64,000 bases of DNA from Terrabacter aerolatus (GTDB lineage Bacteria; Actinomycetota; Actinomycetes; Actinomycetales; Dermatophilaceae). The notes under the pieces were generated by a model. It ran no database searches and was not told where the DNA came from. It saw nothing but the letters and a program-made list of their open reading frames with translations. The stretch spans positions 124,001 through 188,000 of the forward strand of contig NZ_BJYX01000002.1 of assembly GCF_007991735.1 (NCBI RefSeq). The letters run 5' to 3'. The translations under genes were made by a program, and so were the position numbers. Of the stretch, positions 56,048 to 64,000 are shown piece after piece. Within the stretch, counting starts at the first letter, position 1; each line of letters begins with the position of its first letter.

Positions 56048-56097
56048 CCCGTCCTCGTCTCAGCGCCTGAGTGGCGCCGCGAGACGTCGAGAAGCGC

Positions 56098-56985
56098 TCA
56101 GGGGCGGGGTGAGGCGGCGTCGTCGCTGACGACGTCGTCGATCGCCTCGACGAGGCGAGCCCGAAGTGCCTGACCGCGGACCGAGAAACCACGTTGCGCT
56201 GCGGCATACTCCGCCTTGCCCTCGGCCGTCTCGATCCGGACCGGCTCGTAGCCGAGCTCGCGGAGGTCGTAGGGCGCCGCCCTCATGTCGAGCGCCCGGA
56301 TGTCGCGGGCGAGCTCGAAGCAGTCCATGACGAGGTCGCTCGACACCGCAGGCACGAGCTTGTGGGCCCACTTGTAGAGGTCCATGCCGGCGTGCAGGCA
56401 TCCCGGCTGCTCCAGTGCCGGCTGGGTCTCGCGCGTCGGCGTCAGCGCGTTGAGCGGCGCGGCCTCGGGGGTGAAGAAGCGGAACGCGTCGAAGTGTGAG
56501 CAGGCGACCTGGTGGCTCTCGACGACGGCGTCGGTGCCCGACGCACCGAGCCGCAGCGGCCAGCCCGCATGCCGCACGTCGGACGGGTCGAGGCGATAGA
56601 CCATGGCCCACTCGTGTAGCCCGAAGCAGCCGAAACGTGCCGGTCGAGCCGCCGTGCGGACGAGGAGGTCCCGCACGAACCGCATCGTGTCGCCCCTGGC
56701 TGCCGCGAACGCCTCCACGTCGAGGCCGACGACGTCGCCCACGACCGAGTAGAAGCGCCAGTCGCGCTGGGGTGCCCCTGCAGCCGCGTCGAGCCGTAGG
56801 CCGGCGCCCGGGTGCCAACGGCGCAGCTGGGCCGGCTTGAACGAGTAGTAGGTGAAGAGGAAGTCCTCCACGGGGTGCTTGCGGTGGTCACGTCGTCGGG
56901 CGAGGTGCGCGGCCGTGGCGGAGTCGACCCGCGCCTCGTGCGCCGCCGTCCGTCTGCGCCACTCCGACTCGTCGAGCACCTGCAT
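56098..56985 (-). CDS. Conserved actinobacterial protein, often labelled 3-methyladenine DNA glycosylase
   Basis: The 295-residue protein starts MQVLDESEWRRRTAAHEARV and contains HPVEDFLFTYYSFKPAQLRRWHPG and CFGLHEWAMVY. This pattern occurs in actinobacterial proteins commonly annotated as 3-methyladenine DNA glycosylase. I see no helix-hairpin-helix or other glycosylase signature, so I trust the family more than the function. TACGAT lies just before ATG 56985, consistent with a leaderless start. The longer frame to 57045 is unlikely. Confidence 0.65.
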   Translation of the reverse strand: MQVLDESEWRRRTAAHEARVDSATAAHLARRRDHRKHPVEDFLFTYYSFKPAQLRRWHPGAGLRLDAAAGAPQRDWRFYSVVGDVVGLDVEAFAAARGDTMRFVRDLLVRTAARPARFGCFGLHEWAMVYRLDPSDVRHAGWPLRLGASGTDAVVESHQVACSHFDAFRFFTPEAAPLNALTPTRETQPALEQPGCLHAGMDLYKWAHKLVPAVSSDLVMDCFELARDIRALDMRAAPYDLRELGYEPVRIETAEGKAEYAAAQRGFSVRGQALRARLVEAIDDVVSDDAASPRP

Positions 56986-57079
56986 CCCGCGATCGTAGGT
57001 CAGTCGCTCACCGGGGCGTCCACGGCACCCGACCGGGTCGGGCATGGCTGCGACCGGCTCGAGGATCTAGCCTCGGGAC

Positions 57080-58627
57080 GTGGATCCCGCCGACTGGTAC
57101 CTCTCGCCCAGTGAGCGAGGCAACGCCGCGACACGCCTCGACCGACGTCACACCGACGGCCGCGCCTGGACCGACGGCAACCTCGTGACGCCCCTGGTGC
57201 ACGGAGCGGCCTACTTCGGCGCGCTCGTCGAGGCCGTCTCCCGGATGGGACGAGGAGACCTCCTGCTCTTCGTCGACTGGCGGGGCGACCCGGACGAGCG
57301 GCTCACCGGCAGCCCGGACAGCGAGGTCGGCACGCTCTTCGCCGACGCGGCCCGCCGGGGCGTCGACGTCCGCGGCCTCGTGTGGCGGTCGCACTGGGAC
57401 CGGTTCTCCTTCTCCGCCGGGGAGAACCGCCACCTCGGCGAGGAGATCAACGCGGCGGGGGGTGAGTGCGTGCTCGACATGCGCGTGCGCACGGGCGGCT
57501 CGCACCACCAGAAGTTCGTCGTCCTGCGCCATCCGGGTCGGCCCGACCTCGACGTCGCCTTCGTCGGCGGCATCGACCTGTGCCACAGCCGACGTGACGA
57601 CGCCGGCCACTCGGGCGACCCCCAGCGCCAGAGCATGGCCGAGGTCTACGGACCGCGACCGCCCTGGCACGACATCCAGCTCGCGATCCGGGGCCCCGCC
57701 GTGGGCGACGTCGAGACGGTGTTCCGGGAGCGGTGGGAGGACCCGCAGGCGCTGAGCCGCTCACCCGTGCGCTGGGTCGGCGACGCGGTCCGGCACGACC
57801 GGCCCCCGCGCCGCCCCCTCCCTCCGCAGCAGGCCGACCCGGAGCCCTGCGGCCCCCACCCCGTCCAGCTGCTGCGCACCTACGGACACCGTCTCGGCGG
57901 CTATCCCTTCGCGCCCCGCGGCGAGCGGAGCGTGGCGCGCGCCTACGCGAAGGCTCTCGGCCGCGCCCGGCGCCTCGTCTACATCGAGGACCAGTACCTG
58001 TGGTCCGCGGAGGTCGGCTCGCTGCTGGCCGACGCCCTCCGCCGGTCGCCGCGGCTCCGCGTCGTCGCGGTGCTGCCGCACCAGCCGGACCAGGACGGGC
58101 GCCTGAGTCGGCCGCCCAACCTCGTCAGCCGCGCACGACTGCTCCGGGATCTGCACGCCGCCGGCCCCGGCCGCGTCGCCGTCTACGGGGTCGAGAACCG
58201 GCAGGGCACGCCCGTCTACGTCCACGCGAAGGTGTGCGTCATCGACGACGAGTGGGCCAGCGTCGGCTCCGACAACTTCAACCGACGGTCCTGGACCCAC
58301 GACTCCGAGCTGTCGGCCGCCGTGGCGCACGCGGACTACGCGCGCGAGCTGCGCCAACGCCTGGCCCGCGAGCATCTCGACGCCGACGGTGACCTCCCGA
58401 TCGAGGACCACTTCGAGGCCTTCGCGGCGAGCGCGGCGGCCCTCGACGCCTGGCGCCGGCAGCAGGGCACGACACCGACGGCCGAGTCGCGCCCACCGGG
58501 ACGCCTGCGTCCACTGGACAGCCCGGACCAGGACCGCCTGACCCGGCTCTGGGCGACGCCGCTCTACCGGCTCGTCTACGACCCCGACGGGAGACCGCTC
58601 GACCTGCGGCTGCGCCGCTCGATGTGA
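57080..58627 (+). CDS. Phospholipase D family protein
   Basis: The 515-residue protein has two PLD HxK motifs: HHQKFVVLRHPG with Asp further on (DVAFVGGIDLCHSRRDD) and HAKVCVIDDEWASVGSDNFNRRSW. The two-motif arrangement forms one active site that cleaves phosphodiester bonds in phospholipids. There is no obvious signal peptide. GTG 57080 lies 6 nt after TAGCCT (57068-57073), so it is leaderless. It is divergent from the glycosylase-like gene. Confidence 0.88.
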   Translation: MDPADWYLSPSERGNAATRLDRRHTDGRAWTDGNLVTPLVHGAAYFGALVEAVSRMGRGDLLLFVDWRGDPDERLTGSPDSEVGTLFADAARRGVDVRGLVWRSHWDRFSFSAGENRHLGEEINAAGGECVLDMRVRTGGSHHQKFVVLRHPGRPDLDVAFVGGIDLCHSRRDDAGHSGDPQRQSMAEVYGPRPPWHDIQLAIRGPAVGDVETVFRERWEDPQALSRSPVRWVGDAVRHDRPPRRPLPPQQADPEPCGPHPVQLLRTYGHRLGGYPFAPRGERSVARAYAKALGRARRLVYIEDQYLWSAEVGSLLADALRRSPRLRVVAVLPHQPDQDGRLSRPPNLVSRARLLRDLHAAGPGRVAVYGVENRQGTPVYVHAKVCVIDDEWASVGSDNFNRRSWTHDSELSAAVAHADYARELRQRLAREHLDADGDLPIEDHFEAFAASAAALDAWRRQQGTTPTAESRPPGRLRPLDSPDQDRLTRLWATPLYRLVYDPDGRPLDLRLRRSM

Positions 58628-58699
58628 CCGCCAGCGCCTGCCGGCACGATGTCCGCCTCTTCCCCCACCACCGGGCAGGACGGGTCAGGAGGGAGCAGG

Positions 58700-60169
58700 A
58701 TGTCACCCATGGCCACCGCCGCCGAGCGCCCCACGCACCTGCTGCACCGCCTGACCTCCTACTCGTCTGACCGGGAGTGGACCGAGGTCCCCGACGACGA
58801 CCGGCTCGTCCAGGACCTCGTCCCCAACGACGAGTCGCGGCGGCCGCAGCCCTACAAGCGGTACGACGACGACCTCCGTCGGGTCCTGCTGCCGCAGGAC
58901 CTGCCCGCCACGACGGTCCCGGCCACCGCCGTGCTCGCCGGCACGGCGCAGGTCGCGAGCACCCCGCTCGACCTCGCCGGCCTGGCCCGACTGCTCTACC
59001 TGTCGTCCGGCGTCACGCGCCGGACCCGCCGTCCCGACGGCAGCCTCGTCCTCTTCCGCGCGGCCGGCTCGGCAGGAGCTCGCTTCCCGCTCGAGCTGTA
59101 CGTCGCCGTGCCGCGGGGTGCCGGCGTCGTCGGCCTCGAGCCGGGCCTGCACTGGTACGACCCCGAGGCCCACGCCCTCGTCGTCCTCGGGCCGCCGCCC
59201 TCTGGCGACGCGGTGACCCTCGTCGTCACCGGCGTGCCGTGGCGCACCGGCTGGCGCTACCGCGAGCGCGGCTTCCGCCACATCTACTGGGACGCGGGCA
59301 CCATGCTCGCCCAGACCCTGGCGCTCGCCGACTCCGCCGGCATCACGGCGCGCCTCTTCACCGCCTTCCCCGACGCCGAGGTGGCCGCCCTTGTCGGGGC
59401 CGACCGCGTCCACGAGTTCCCCGTCGCGCTCGTGGCCCTCGGGGAGGGTGGCCCCGCGATCCACCCTGCCGGCGACCCCATGTCGGGGCACCACGACCCG
59501 GACGGCCTCGAGTTCCCCCTCGTCACCGCCGCCCAGCGCGCGGGGGAGCAGACCGTCCTCGGCGCCGAGGTCGATCGCGGCGCCACGGTCGGGATGAGCA
59601 CGGAGGGCGGACCGAGCACCGACGCCGTCGTCGCGAGCAAGGGCTCGGTGCGGCGTCTGCACCCCGACCGCTCCCTGCCTCGGCAGGTCCTCGTCGACGC
59701 GATGGGCGCCGCGCTGCGCGGGATCGACGTGCCGCACTGGGTCGGAGTCAGCGGCGTCGACGACGTGCCCACCGGGATCCACCGTTGGCCCGACCTGAGC
59801 TCTCCGGTGCGCGCCCTGCCCGAACCGGCCGTCCGGGACGAGCTCTTCACCGCGTCGCTCGAGCAGGGCCTGGCCCGGGACGCGTCCTTCGTCGTCATGA
59901 GCGGAGCCCGGCTCGACGACCTCGACGACCACGCCTACCGCGAGGTGCAGCTGCTCGCCGGGCTCGCCGAGGGCCGGTTGCACCTCATGGCGTATGCGTT
60001 GGGCGCTGCAGCGTCGGGCATGACGTTCCGCGACTCCGACCTCGCCCACCTCCTCGGGCAGGACGTCGCCGGCCTGCTGTGGACGTGCGTCGGTGTGCCG
60101 GAGTACCGCACGCGGCCGAGCGGGCAGCCCGGCTCTCCGGCCGACGTCACCATCGTCTGGCCGCGCTGA
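58700..60169 (+). CDS. SagB/ThcOx-type nitroreductase-fold dehydrogenase, stand-alone
   Basis: The 489-residue protein has two consecutive nitroreductase-like halves. The first has LDLAGLARLLYLSSGVTRR, FRAAGSAGARFPLELYVAVP and HWYDPEAHALVVLG; the second has SLEQGLARDASFVVMSGARLDD, AYREVQLLAGLAEGRLHLMAYALG and LLWTCVGVPEYR. SagB proteins oxidise azolines to azoles with FMN in thiazole/oxazole peptide clusters. No YcaO cyclodehydratase, precursor peptide or transporter is nearby. ATG 58700 follows AGGAGGG. The true role is unknown. Confidence 0.72.
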   Translation: MSPMATAAERPTHLLHRLTSYSSDREWTEVPDDDRLVQDLVPNDESRRPQPYKRYDDDLRRVLLPQDLPATTVPATAVLAGTAQVASTPLDLAGLARLLYLSSGVTRRTRRPDGSLVLFRAAGSAGARFPLELYVAVPRGAGVVGLEPGLHWYDPEAHALVVLGPPPSGDAVTLVVTGVPWRTGWRYRERGFRHIYWDAGTMLAQTLALADSAGITARLFTAFPDAEVAALVGADRVHEFPVALVALGEGGPAIHPAGDPMSGHHDPDGLEFPLVTAAQRAGEQTVLGAEVDRGATVGMSTEGGPSTDAVVASKGSVRRLHPDRSLPRQVLVDAMGAALRGIDVPHWVGVSGVDDVPTGIHRWPDLSSPVRALPEPAVRDELFTASLEQGLARDASFVVMSGARLDDLDDHAYREVQLLAGLAEGRLHLMAYALGAAASGMTFRDSDLAHLLGQDVAGLLWTCVGVPEYRTRPSGQPGSPADVTIVWPR

Positions 60170-60213
60170 GACCGACCGGTACCCGCGGCGCGGCGCCGTC
60201 GTAGGGTGGGCGC

Positions 60214-60993
60214 GTGCGCATCGCGAGGTACACGACCGGGGACGACCCGGCATACGGAATCGTCCAGGGCGACCCCGGCAGCGAGGTCATCACGCCGTTG
60301 GCGGGTGACCCGCTCTACATCGGGCTCCAGCCGAGCGGGCAGCCGCCCGTCATGCTCGACGACGCGCGGCTCCTCGCGCCCGTCATCCCGCGCTCCAAGA
60401 TCGTCGCGATCGGCAAGAACTACGCCGACCACGCCAAGGAGATGGGCGGCGAGGCCCCCGCCGAGCCGATGATGTTCTTCAAGCCGAACACGGCCGTCGT
60501 CGGGCCCTTCGACCCCGTCGTGCTTCCCGCCGGGAGCGACGAGATCTCCTACGAGGGCGAGCTCGCCGTCGTCATCAAGACGATCACCAAGGGCGTCAAG
60601 GCCGAGAACGCCGCGGAGTGCATCTACGGCTACACCATCGCCAACGACGTGACGGTCCGGGACTGGCAGCGCACCGACGGCCAGTGGGCGCGAGCCAAGG
60701 GGTTCGACACGAGCTGCCCCCTGGGACCGTGGGTCGAGACCGAGCTCGACCCCGCCGACCTGTCGATCCGCACGACGCTCGACGGTGAGGTCAAGCAGGA
60801 CGGCACGACGGCCGACATGATCCACGGGATCGCCCGGATCATCGAGTACGCGTCCGCCGCCTTCACCCTGCTCCCCGGCGACGTCATCCTCACCGGCACC
60901 CCGGCCGGGGTGGGCCTCGTCGAGGCGGGTCAGCAGGTCACGGTCGAGATCGCGGGGATCGGGTCGCTGACGAACACGTTCGTGCGCCGCTGA
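60214..60993 (+). CDS. Fumarylacetoacetate hydrolase (FAH) family protein
   Basis: The 259-residue enzyme has the FAH-family active site: IVAIGKNYADHAKEMG, the metal carboxylates in ISYEGELAVVI, ANDVTVRDWQ and the LTGTPAGVG motif near the C terminus. These catalyse C-C hydrolysis, decarboxylation or hydration of 2-oxo/enol acids. GTG 60214 lies 6 nt after TAGGGT (60202-60207). It precedes gltX as in several actinobacteria, and the 59-residue ORF lies between them. Acylpyruvase or oxaloacetate decarboxylase activity is plausible. Confidence 0.88.
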   Translation: MRIARYTTGDDPAYGIVQGDPGSEVITPLAGDPLYIGLQPSGQPPVMLDDARLLAPVIPRSKIVAIGKNYADHAKEMGGEAPAEPMMFFKPNTAVVGPFDPVVLPAGSDEISYEGELAVVIKTITKGVKAENAAECIYGYTIANDVTVRDWQRTDGQWARAKGFDTSCPLGPWVETELDPADLSIRTTLDGEVKQDGTTADMIHGIARIIEYASAAFTLLPGDVILTGTPAGVGLVEAGQQVTVEIAGIGSLTNTFVRR

Positions 60994-61016
60994 CCGGGCG
61001 CTTTAGGGTTTATGTC

Positions 61017-61196
61017 ATGGAAAAGGATGATGTGAACCCCCAGACGCCGGCCGGGGCCGGCCAGAGCGCCGCCGACAGCGGCTACATCGGTCGCCACGCG
61101 CGTCCCGGCAAGCCCGACCAGGGCCCCGACGAGGACGCGACGTACGACGCGCGGCACGACGACGTCGACGGCCCTCCCGGGGCCACGCAGGCCTGA
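61017..61196 (+). CDS. 59-residue acidic hypothetical protein
   Basis: ATG 61017 lies 7 nt after TAGGGT (61004-61009) and opens a 59-codon ORF (MEKDDVNPQT..., IGRHARPGKPDQGPDEDATY, ending PPGATQA). Third positions are almost all G or C, and no stop interrupts the frame. The product is Asp/Pro/Gly-rich and probably disordered. No family recognised. It stands alone between the FAH and gltX genes; 61197-61340 holds only the gltX promoter. Confidence 0.6.
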   Translation: MEKDDVNPQTPAGAGQSAADSGYIGRHARPGKPDQGPDEDATYDARHDDVDGPPGATQA

Positions 61197-61340
61197 GCGC
61201 CCTCGACCACCGCGCTCCGCGACGCCGCCCGACCGCAACGGTCCGGGCGGCGTCGCCGCGCGGAGGCATCCACCGGCACGTCCCGGCACCCCTCGGCGCG
61301 TCTCGCTGCGTGCGGGGCGCCCACTAGGCTTGGGCGCACC

Positions 61341-62966
61341 ATGAGCGACAACAGCACCCGCACCGACATGCCGTCTTCCCCCGCCAGCGACACCCCCGAC
61401 ACGTTCGGGCAGGTCGAGCTCCGCACCGCGCCGTCCGAGCGCGTCTCCACCTCCGACGGCTCCGGCCCGGTGCGCACCCGCGTCGCGCCGTCGCCGACCG
61501 GCGACCCCCACGTCGGCACGGCCTACATGTCGCTCTTCAACCTCGCCTTCACCCGCCAGCAGGGTGGCCAGTTCGTCCTGCGCGTCGAGGACACCGACCG
61601 TGCGCGCTTCCGCGAGGACAGCGAGGCGCAGCTCTACGACATGCTCGGTTGGCTCGGGCTGCACTGGGACGAGGGCCCCGACCTCGGCGGGCCCTTCGCG
61701 CCCTACCGCCAGTCCGAGCGCCTCGACACCTACCGCCCCTACGTCGAGCGGCTGCTCGAGGAGGGCCACGCGTACTACTGCTGGTGCTCCAAGGAACGCC
61801 TCGACCAGATGCGCGAGGTCCAGCAGAAGACGAAGCAGCCCACCGGCTACGACCGGCTCTGCGTCGGCAAGACCCGCGAGGAGCGCGCCGCACTGCCCGG
61901 CTTCAGCGAGACCCCCGTCGTGCGCATGCTCGTCCCCGACGACGTGCCGCTCGTCTTCGACGACGTCATCCGCGGCAAGGTCTCCGCCCCGCGCCCCGAC
62001 GACCAGGTGATCCTCAAGGCCGACGGGTTCCCGACCTACCACCTCGCCGTCGTCGTCGACGACCACCTCATGGGCATCACGCACGTCGTGCGCGGTGAGG
62101 AGTGGATCAGCTCGACGCCGAAGCACATCCTGCTCTACCGCTGGCTCGGCCTCGAGGCGCCGAAGTTCGCGCACATGCCGCTGCTGCGCAACACCGACAA
62201 GTCGAAGATCTCGAAGCGCAAGAACCCCGCCGCTCGCCTGACGTGGTTCCGCGAGGAGGGCTACCTGCCCGAGGCCCTCGTGAACTTCCTTGCGCTGCTT
62301 GCCTATCCGCCGCAGCAGGACGCCGAGGGTGCAGACGTCGAGGTCTTCACCTTCGACGACTTCAGCCGCACCTTCGACTGGGCCAAGGTCAACCCGATCG
62401 GCCCGATCTTCGACCTCAAGAAGCTCGACTGGCTCAACGGCGTCTACATCCGCTCCCTCGACGTGGGCGAGTTCGCGAGCCGCCTGCTGCCCTACCTCGT
62501 CGCCGACGGGGTCCTCGGCGAGACTCAGTCCCTCGGTGAGCTGGCCCGCCTCAAGGCGGTCGCCGAGCTCATCCAGACGCGGATGGCGCACCTGACCGAG
62601 GCGCCCGCGCTCGTGCGCCCCTTCTTCGTCGCCGACGACGAGCTCGTCATCGACGACGACGCCCGTGCCCAGCTCAAGGACGACGCCCCGGCCGTGCTCG
62701 ACGCGGCCCTGAAGGTCCTCGGCGACATCGACGACCACGGCGCCGGGGTGCTCGGCACCGGCAGCGCCTGGAACGCCGCCGGGATCGAGGAGGCGCTGCG
62801 CGCCGCGATCGTCGACGGGCTGGGGATCAAGCCGCGCTTCGCCTTCGGCCCGTTGCGCACCGCGGTGTCGGGTGCCCGGATCTCACCGCCGCTCTTCGAG
62901 TCGATGGAGATCCTCGGCAAGACCTCGACCCTGGGCCGCCTGCGGTCGCTGCGCGACTCGCTCTGA
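61341..62966 (+). CDS. gltX: Glutamyl-tRNA synthetase
   Basis: The 541-residue class I synthetase has the HIGH-like motif in APSPTGDPHVGTAY and the KMSKS-like KISKRKN. A Ser/Thr/Asp-rich extension of about 43 residues precedes the catalytic core, making it longer than the usual ~490. The C-terminal anticodon domain is complete. In GatCAB organisms the enzyme is usually non-discriminating and also charges tRNA(Gln), which gatCAB then amidates. TAGGCT (61325-61330) lies 10 nt before ATG 61341. Confidence 0.95.
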   Translation: MSDNSTRTDMPSSPASDTPDTFGQVELRTAPSERVSTSDGSGPVRTRVAPSPTGDPHVGTAYMSLFNLAFTRQQGGQFVLRVEDTDRARFREDSEAQLYDMLGWLGLHWDEGPDLGGPFAPYRQSERLDTYRPYVERLLEEGHAYYCWCSKERLDQMREVQQKTKQPTGYDRLCVGKTREERAALPGFSETPVVRMLVPDDVPLVFDDVIRGKVSAPRPDDQVILKADGFPTYHLAVVVDDHLMGITHVVRGEEWISSTPKHILLYRWLGLEAPKFAHMPLLRNTDKSKISKRKNPAARLTWFREEGYLPEALVNFLALLAYPPQQDAEGADVEVFTFDDFSRTFDWAKVNPIGPIFDLKKLDWLNGVYIRSLDVGEFASRLLPYLVADGVLGETQSLGELARLKAVAELIQTRMAHLTEAPALVRPFFVADDELVIDDDARAQLKDDAPAVLDAALKVLGDIDDHGAGVLGTGSAWNAAGIEEALRAAIVDGLGIKPRFAFGPLRTAVSGARISPPLFESMEILGKTSTLGRLRSLRDSL

Positions 62967-62977
62967 GGCCGCCGGGC

Positions 62978-63637
62978 ATGGGGGACTGGTCCTGGCCGCT
63001 GCACGGCATTCGCCTGCGCACGGCCGACCTCGACCTGCGGGTCATGACCGAGGCCGACCTGCCCGCCCTGGCGGCCCTGCTCCCCGACGACGTGGAGATG
63101 AACCCGCACGCGACGAGGTATGCCGGACTCGACCTCCGCGCGAACCGTCGGGCCGTCCTCGCGCAGGGCTACTGGCGCGCCCTCGGTCTGTGGTCGCCCG
63201 ACGACTGGGCGCTGCCGTTCGTCGTCCGCAGGGACGGCGTGGTCGTCGGTGCGCAGTGGCTCGAGGGGCCGGACTGGCGTACCGACCGCACGGTCGACTC
63301 CTCGTCGTGGCTCGTCGTGGCGGCGCGGGGGAGGGGCCTCGGCACGCAGATGCGCGCGGCCGTGCTGGCCCTCGCCTTCGGCCCGTTGCGGGCCGAGGCT
63401 GCGGTCAGCTCGGCCGTCCTGGGCAACGCGGGCTCCCTCGGCGTCTCCCGGTCGCTCGGCTACCTCGACACGCACCGGTCCGTGCTCGAGCACTCGGGTG
63501 AGACGTTGCAGCACGTGCGCCTCACCCGTACGGCGTGGTCGGCGTCCGGCCGCGGCGGCACGGACGGCCCGCACGGCGTCGTCGTCGACGGCGTGACGCC
63601 GGCCCTGCCCCTCTTCGGGATCGAGGGCCGCCCGTGA
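62978..63637 (+). CDS. GNAT family N-acetyltransferase
   Basis: The 219-residue RimJ/RimL-like acetyltransferase has the acetyl-CoA loop AARGRGLGTQMRAAVL, a later GNAGSLGVSRSLGYLD, and LRVMTEADLPALAALLPDD at the start. The substrate (amine or protein N terminus) is not predictable. ATG 62978 is 11 nt after gltX, and its stop overlaps the next gene start (GTGA), so it is part of a gltX transcript unit. Confidence 0.84.
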   Translation: MGDWSWPLHGIRLRTADLDLRVMTEADLPALAALLPDDVEMNPHATRYAGLDLRANRRAVLAQGYWRALGLWSPDDWALPFVVRRDGVVVGAQWLEGPDWRTDRTVDSSSWLVVAARGRGLGTQMRAAVLALAFGPLRAEAAVSSAVLGNAGSLGVSRSLGYLDTHRSVLEHSGETLQHVRLTRTAWSASGRGGTDGPHGVVVDGVTPALPLFGIEGRP

Positions 63638-64000
63638 GCGGCCGGTCACTCGTCGAGACGCTCCACGGGGTCCGGGCGCTCGTGCTCGACGTCGACGACA
63701 CGATCGTCGACACCCGCGAGGCGATGGTGGTCGCGGGCACCCACGCTGCGGCGTCCGTCTGGCCCCACCGCACCGGTGAGCACCGCGCCATGGCGCAGCG
63801 CTACTACGACGATCCCCAGGGCTGGTTCCCGCGCTATGCCTCAGGTGACGTCGCGTTCGAGGTGATGCGGGCCGGGCGGCTGTCGGAGGTCGCTGCGGCC
63901 TTCGGTGTCGAGGTCCCCGAGGGCGCCCACCGCTCCTACGAGGAGGCCTACGCGCCCGCCTTCCGAGGCGCCCAGCGGCTCTTCCCCGACGTGCCGGACC
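63634..64000 (+). CDS. HAD superfamily hydrolase, truncated by the window edge
   Basis: GTG 63634 opens a frame still coding at the window end (122 codons visible). LVLDVDDTIVDTREAM is the HAD motif I nucleophile (DxD) and the helical cap follows, so it is probably a phosphatase of the HAD IA type. The start overlaps the GNAT stop by 4 bases. No later motifs are visible. Confidence 0.82.
   Translation, partial: MSGRSLVETLHGVRALVLDVDDTIVDTREAMVVAGTHAAASVWPHRTGEHRAMAQRYYDDPQGWFPRYASGDVAFEVMRAGRLSEVAAAFGVEVPEGAHRSYEEAYAPAFRGAQRLFPDVPD

Noticed and set aside
58700-60169. Thiazole/oxazole-modified peptide (TOMM) cluster around the SagB-like gene
   Set aside because: Neighbours are a phospholipase D, an FAH hydrolase and gltX; no YcaO, E1-like protein, precursor or transporter could be found within the window.

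Overview
This is a high-GC (about 70% or more by eye), densely coding chromosomal window from an actinobacterium. The GatCAB amidotransferase, a BioQ-type regulator, a DUF222/HNH protein with an SOS box, and many leaderless starts (a TAnnnT box 6-8 nt before ATG/GTG) support this. The overall gene style resembles Micrococcales, perhaps Intrasporangiaceae, but that is an impression and not a search result. I found no rRNA, tRNA, CRISPR array, insertion sequence or prophage.

Layout. 1-9.3 kb: tail of an unknown gene, acyl-CoA ligase (-), DNA ligase ligA, and a five-gene branched-chain-amino-acid-type ABC importer (livG-livF-binding protein-livH-livM). 9.3-13.5 kb: a small membrane protein and gatC-gatA-gatB. 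13.6-22.4 kb: a DUF937 protein, a secreted sugar-dehydrogenase-like lipoprotein, a MOSC protein, a 2-hydroxyacid dehydrogenase, a BNR-repeat protein paired with a MoaD-like ubiquitin-fold protein, and a TetR regulator divergent from a degenerate ABC-ATPase-like protein plus a YhgE/Pip membrane protein. 22.4-38.9 kb is dominated by branched-chain amino acid synthesis: ilvD, ilvB-ilvN-ilvC, serA, leuB and ilvE, with an AraC/PhyH pair, SRPBCC and GNAT proteins, a polysaccharide deacetylase and an AI-2E-family membrane protein between them. 39-46.6 kb: an amine-catabolism operon of the gamma-glutamylation type (permease, GntR regulator, glutamine-synthetase-like ligase, aldehyde dehydrogenase, SDR, gamma-glutamyl hydrolase). 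47-53.6 kb: citramalate synthase cimA, then the biotin operon bioB-bioA-bioF-bioD read leftward from tandem BioQ operators, with bioQ divergent. 53.9-64 kb: a VOC protein, DUF222/HNH protein, a glycosylase-like protein, phospholipase D, a lone SagB-type oxidoreductase, an FAH-family hydrolase, a 59-residue protein, gltX, a GNAT protein and a truncated HAD hydrolase.

Regulation is the most informative part. Three short leader peptides rich in Leu/Ile/Val codons lie before ilvB, before cimA, and in a gap before leuB. The first two are followed by alternative hairpins and a T-tract terminator, so they look like classical attenuators. The third precedes only a 26-residue ORF and a terminator. ilvD and leuB share a 19-bp box with the same spacing to the -10 element and start codon, so they probably form one regulon.

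The 8-mer GTATGCCG/CGGCATAC recurs about 30 times in both orientations, far above what base composition predicts. Four intergenic inverted pairs of it sit inside operons. A separate set of long perfect palindromes marks convergent gene junctions.
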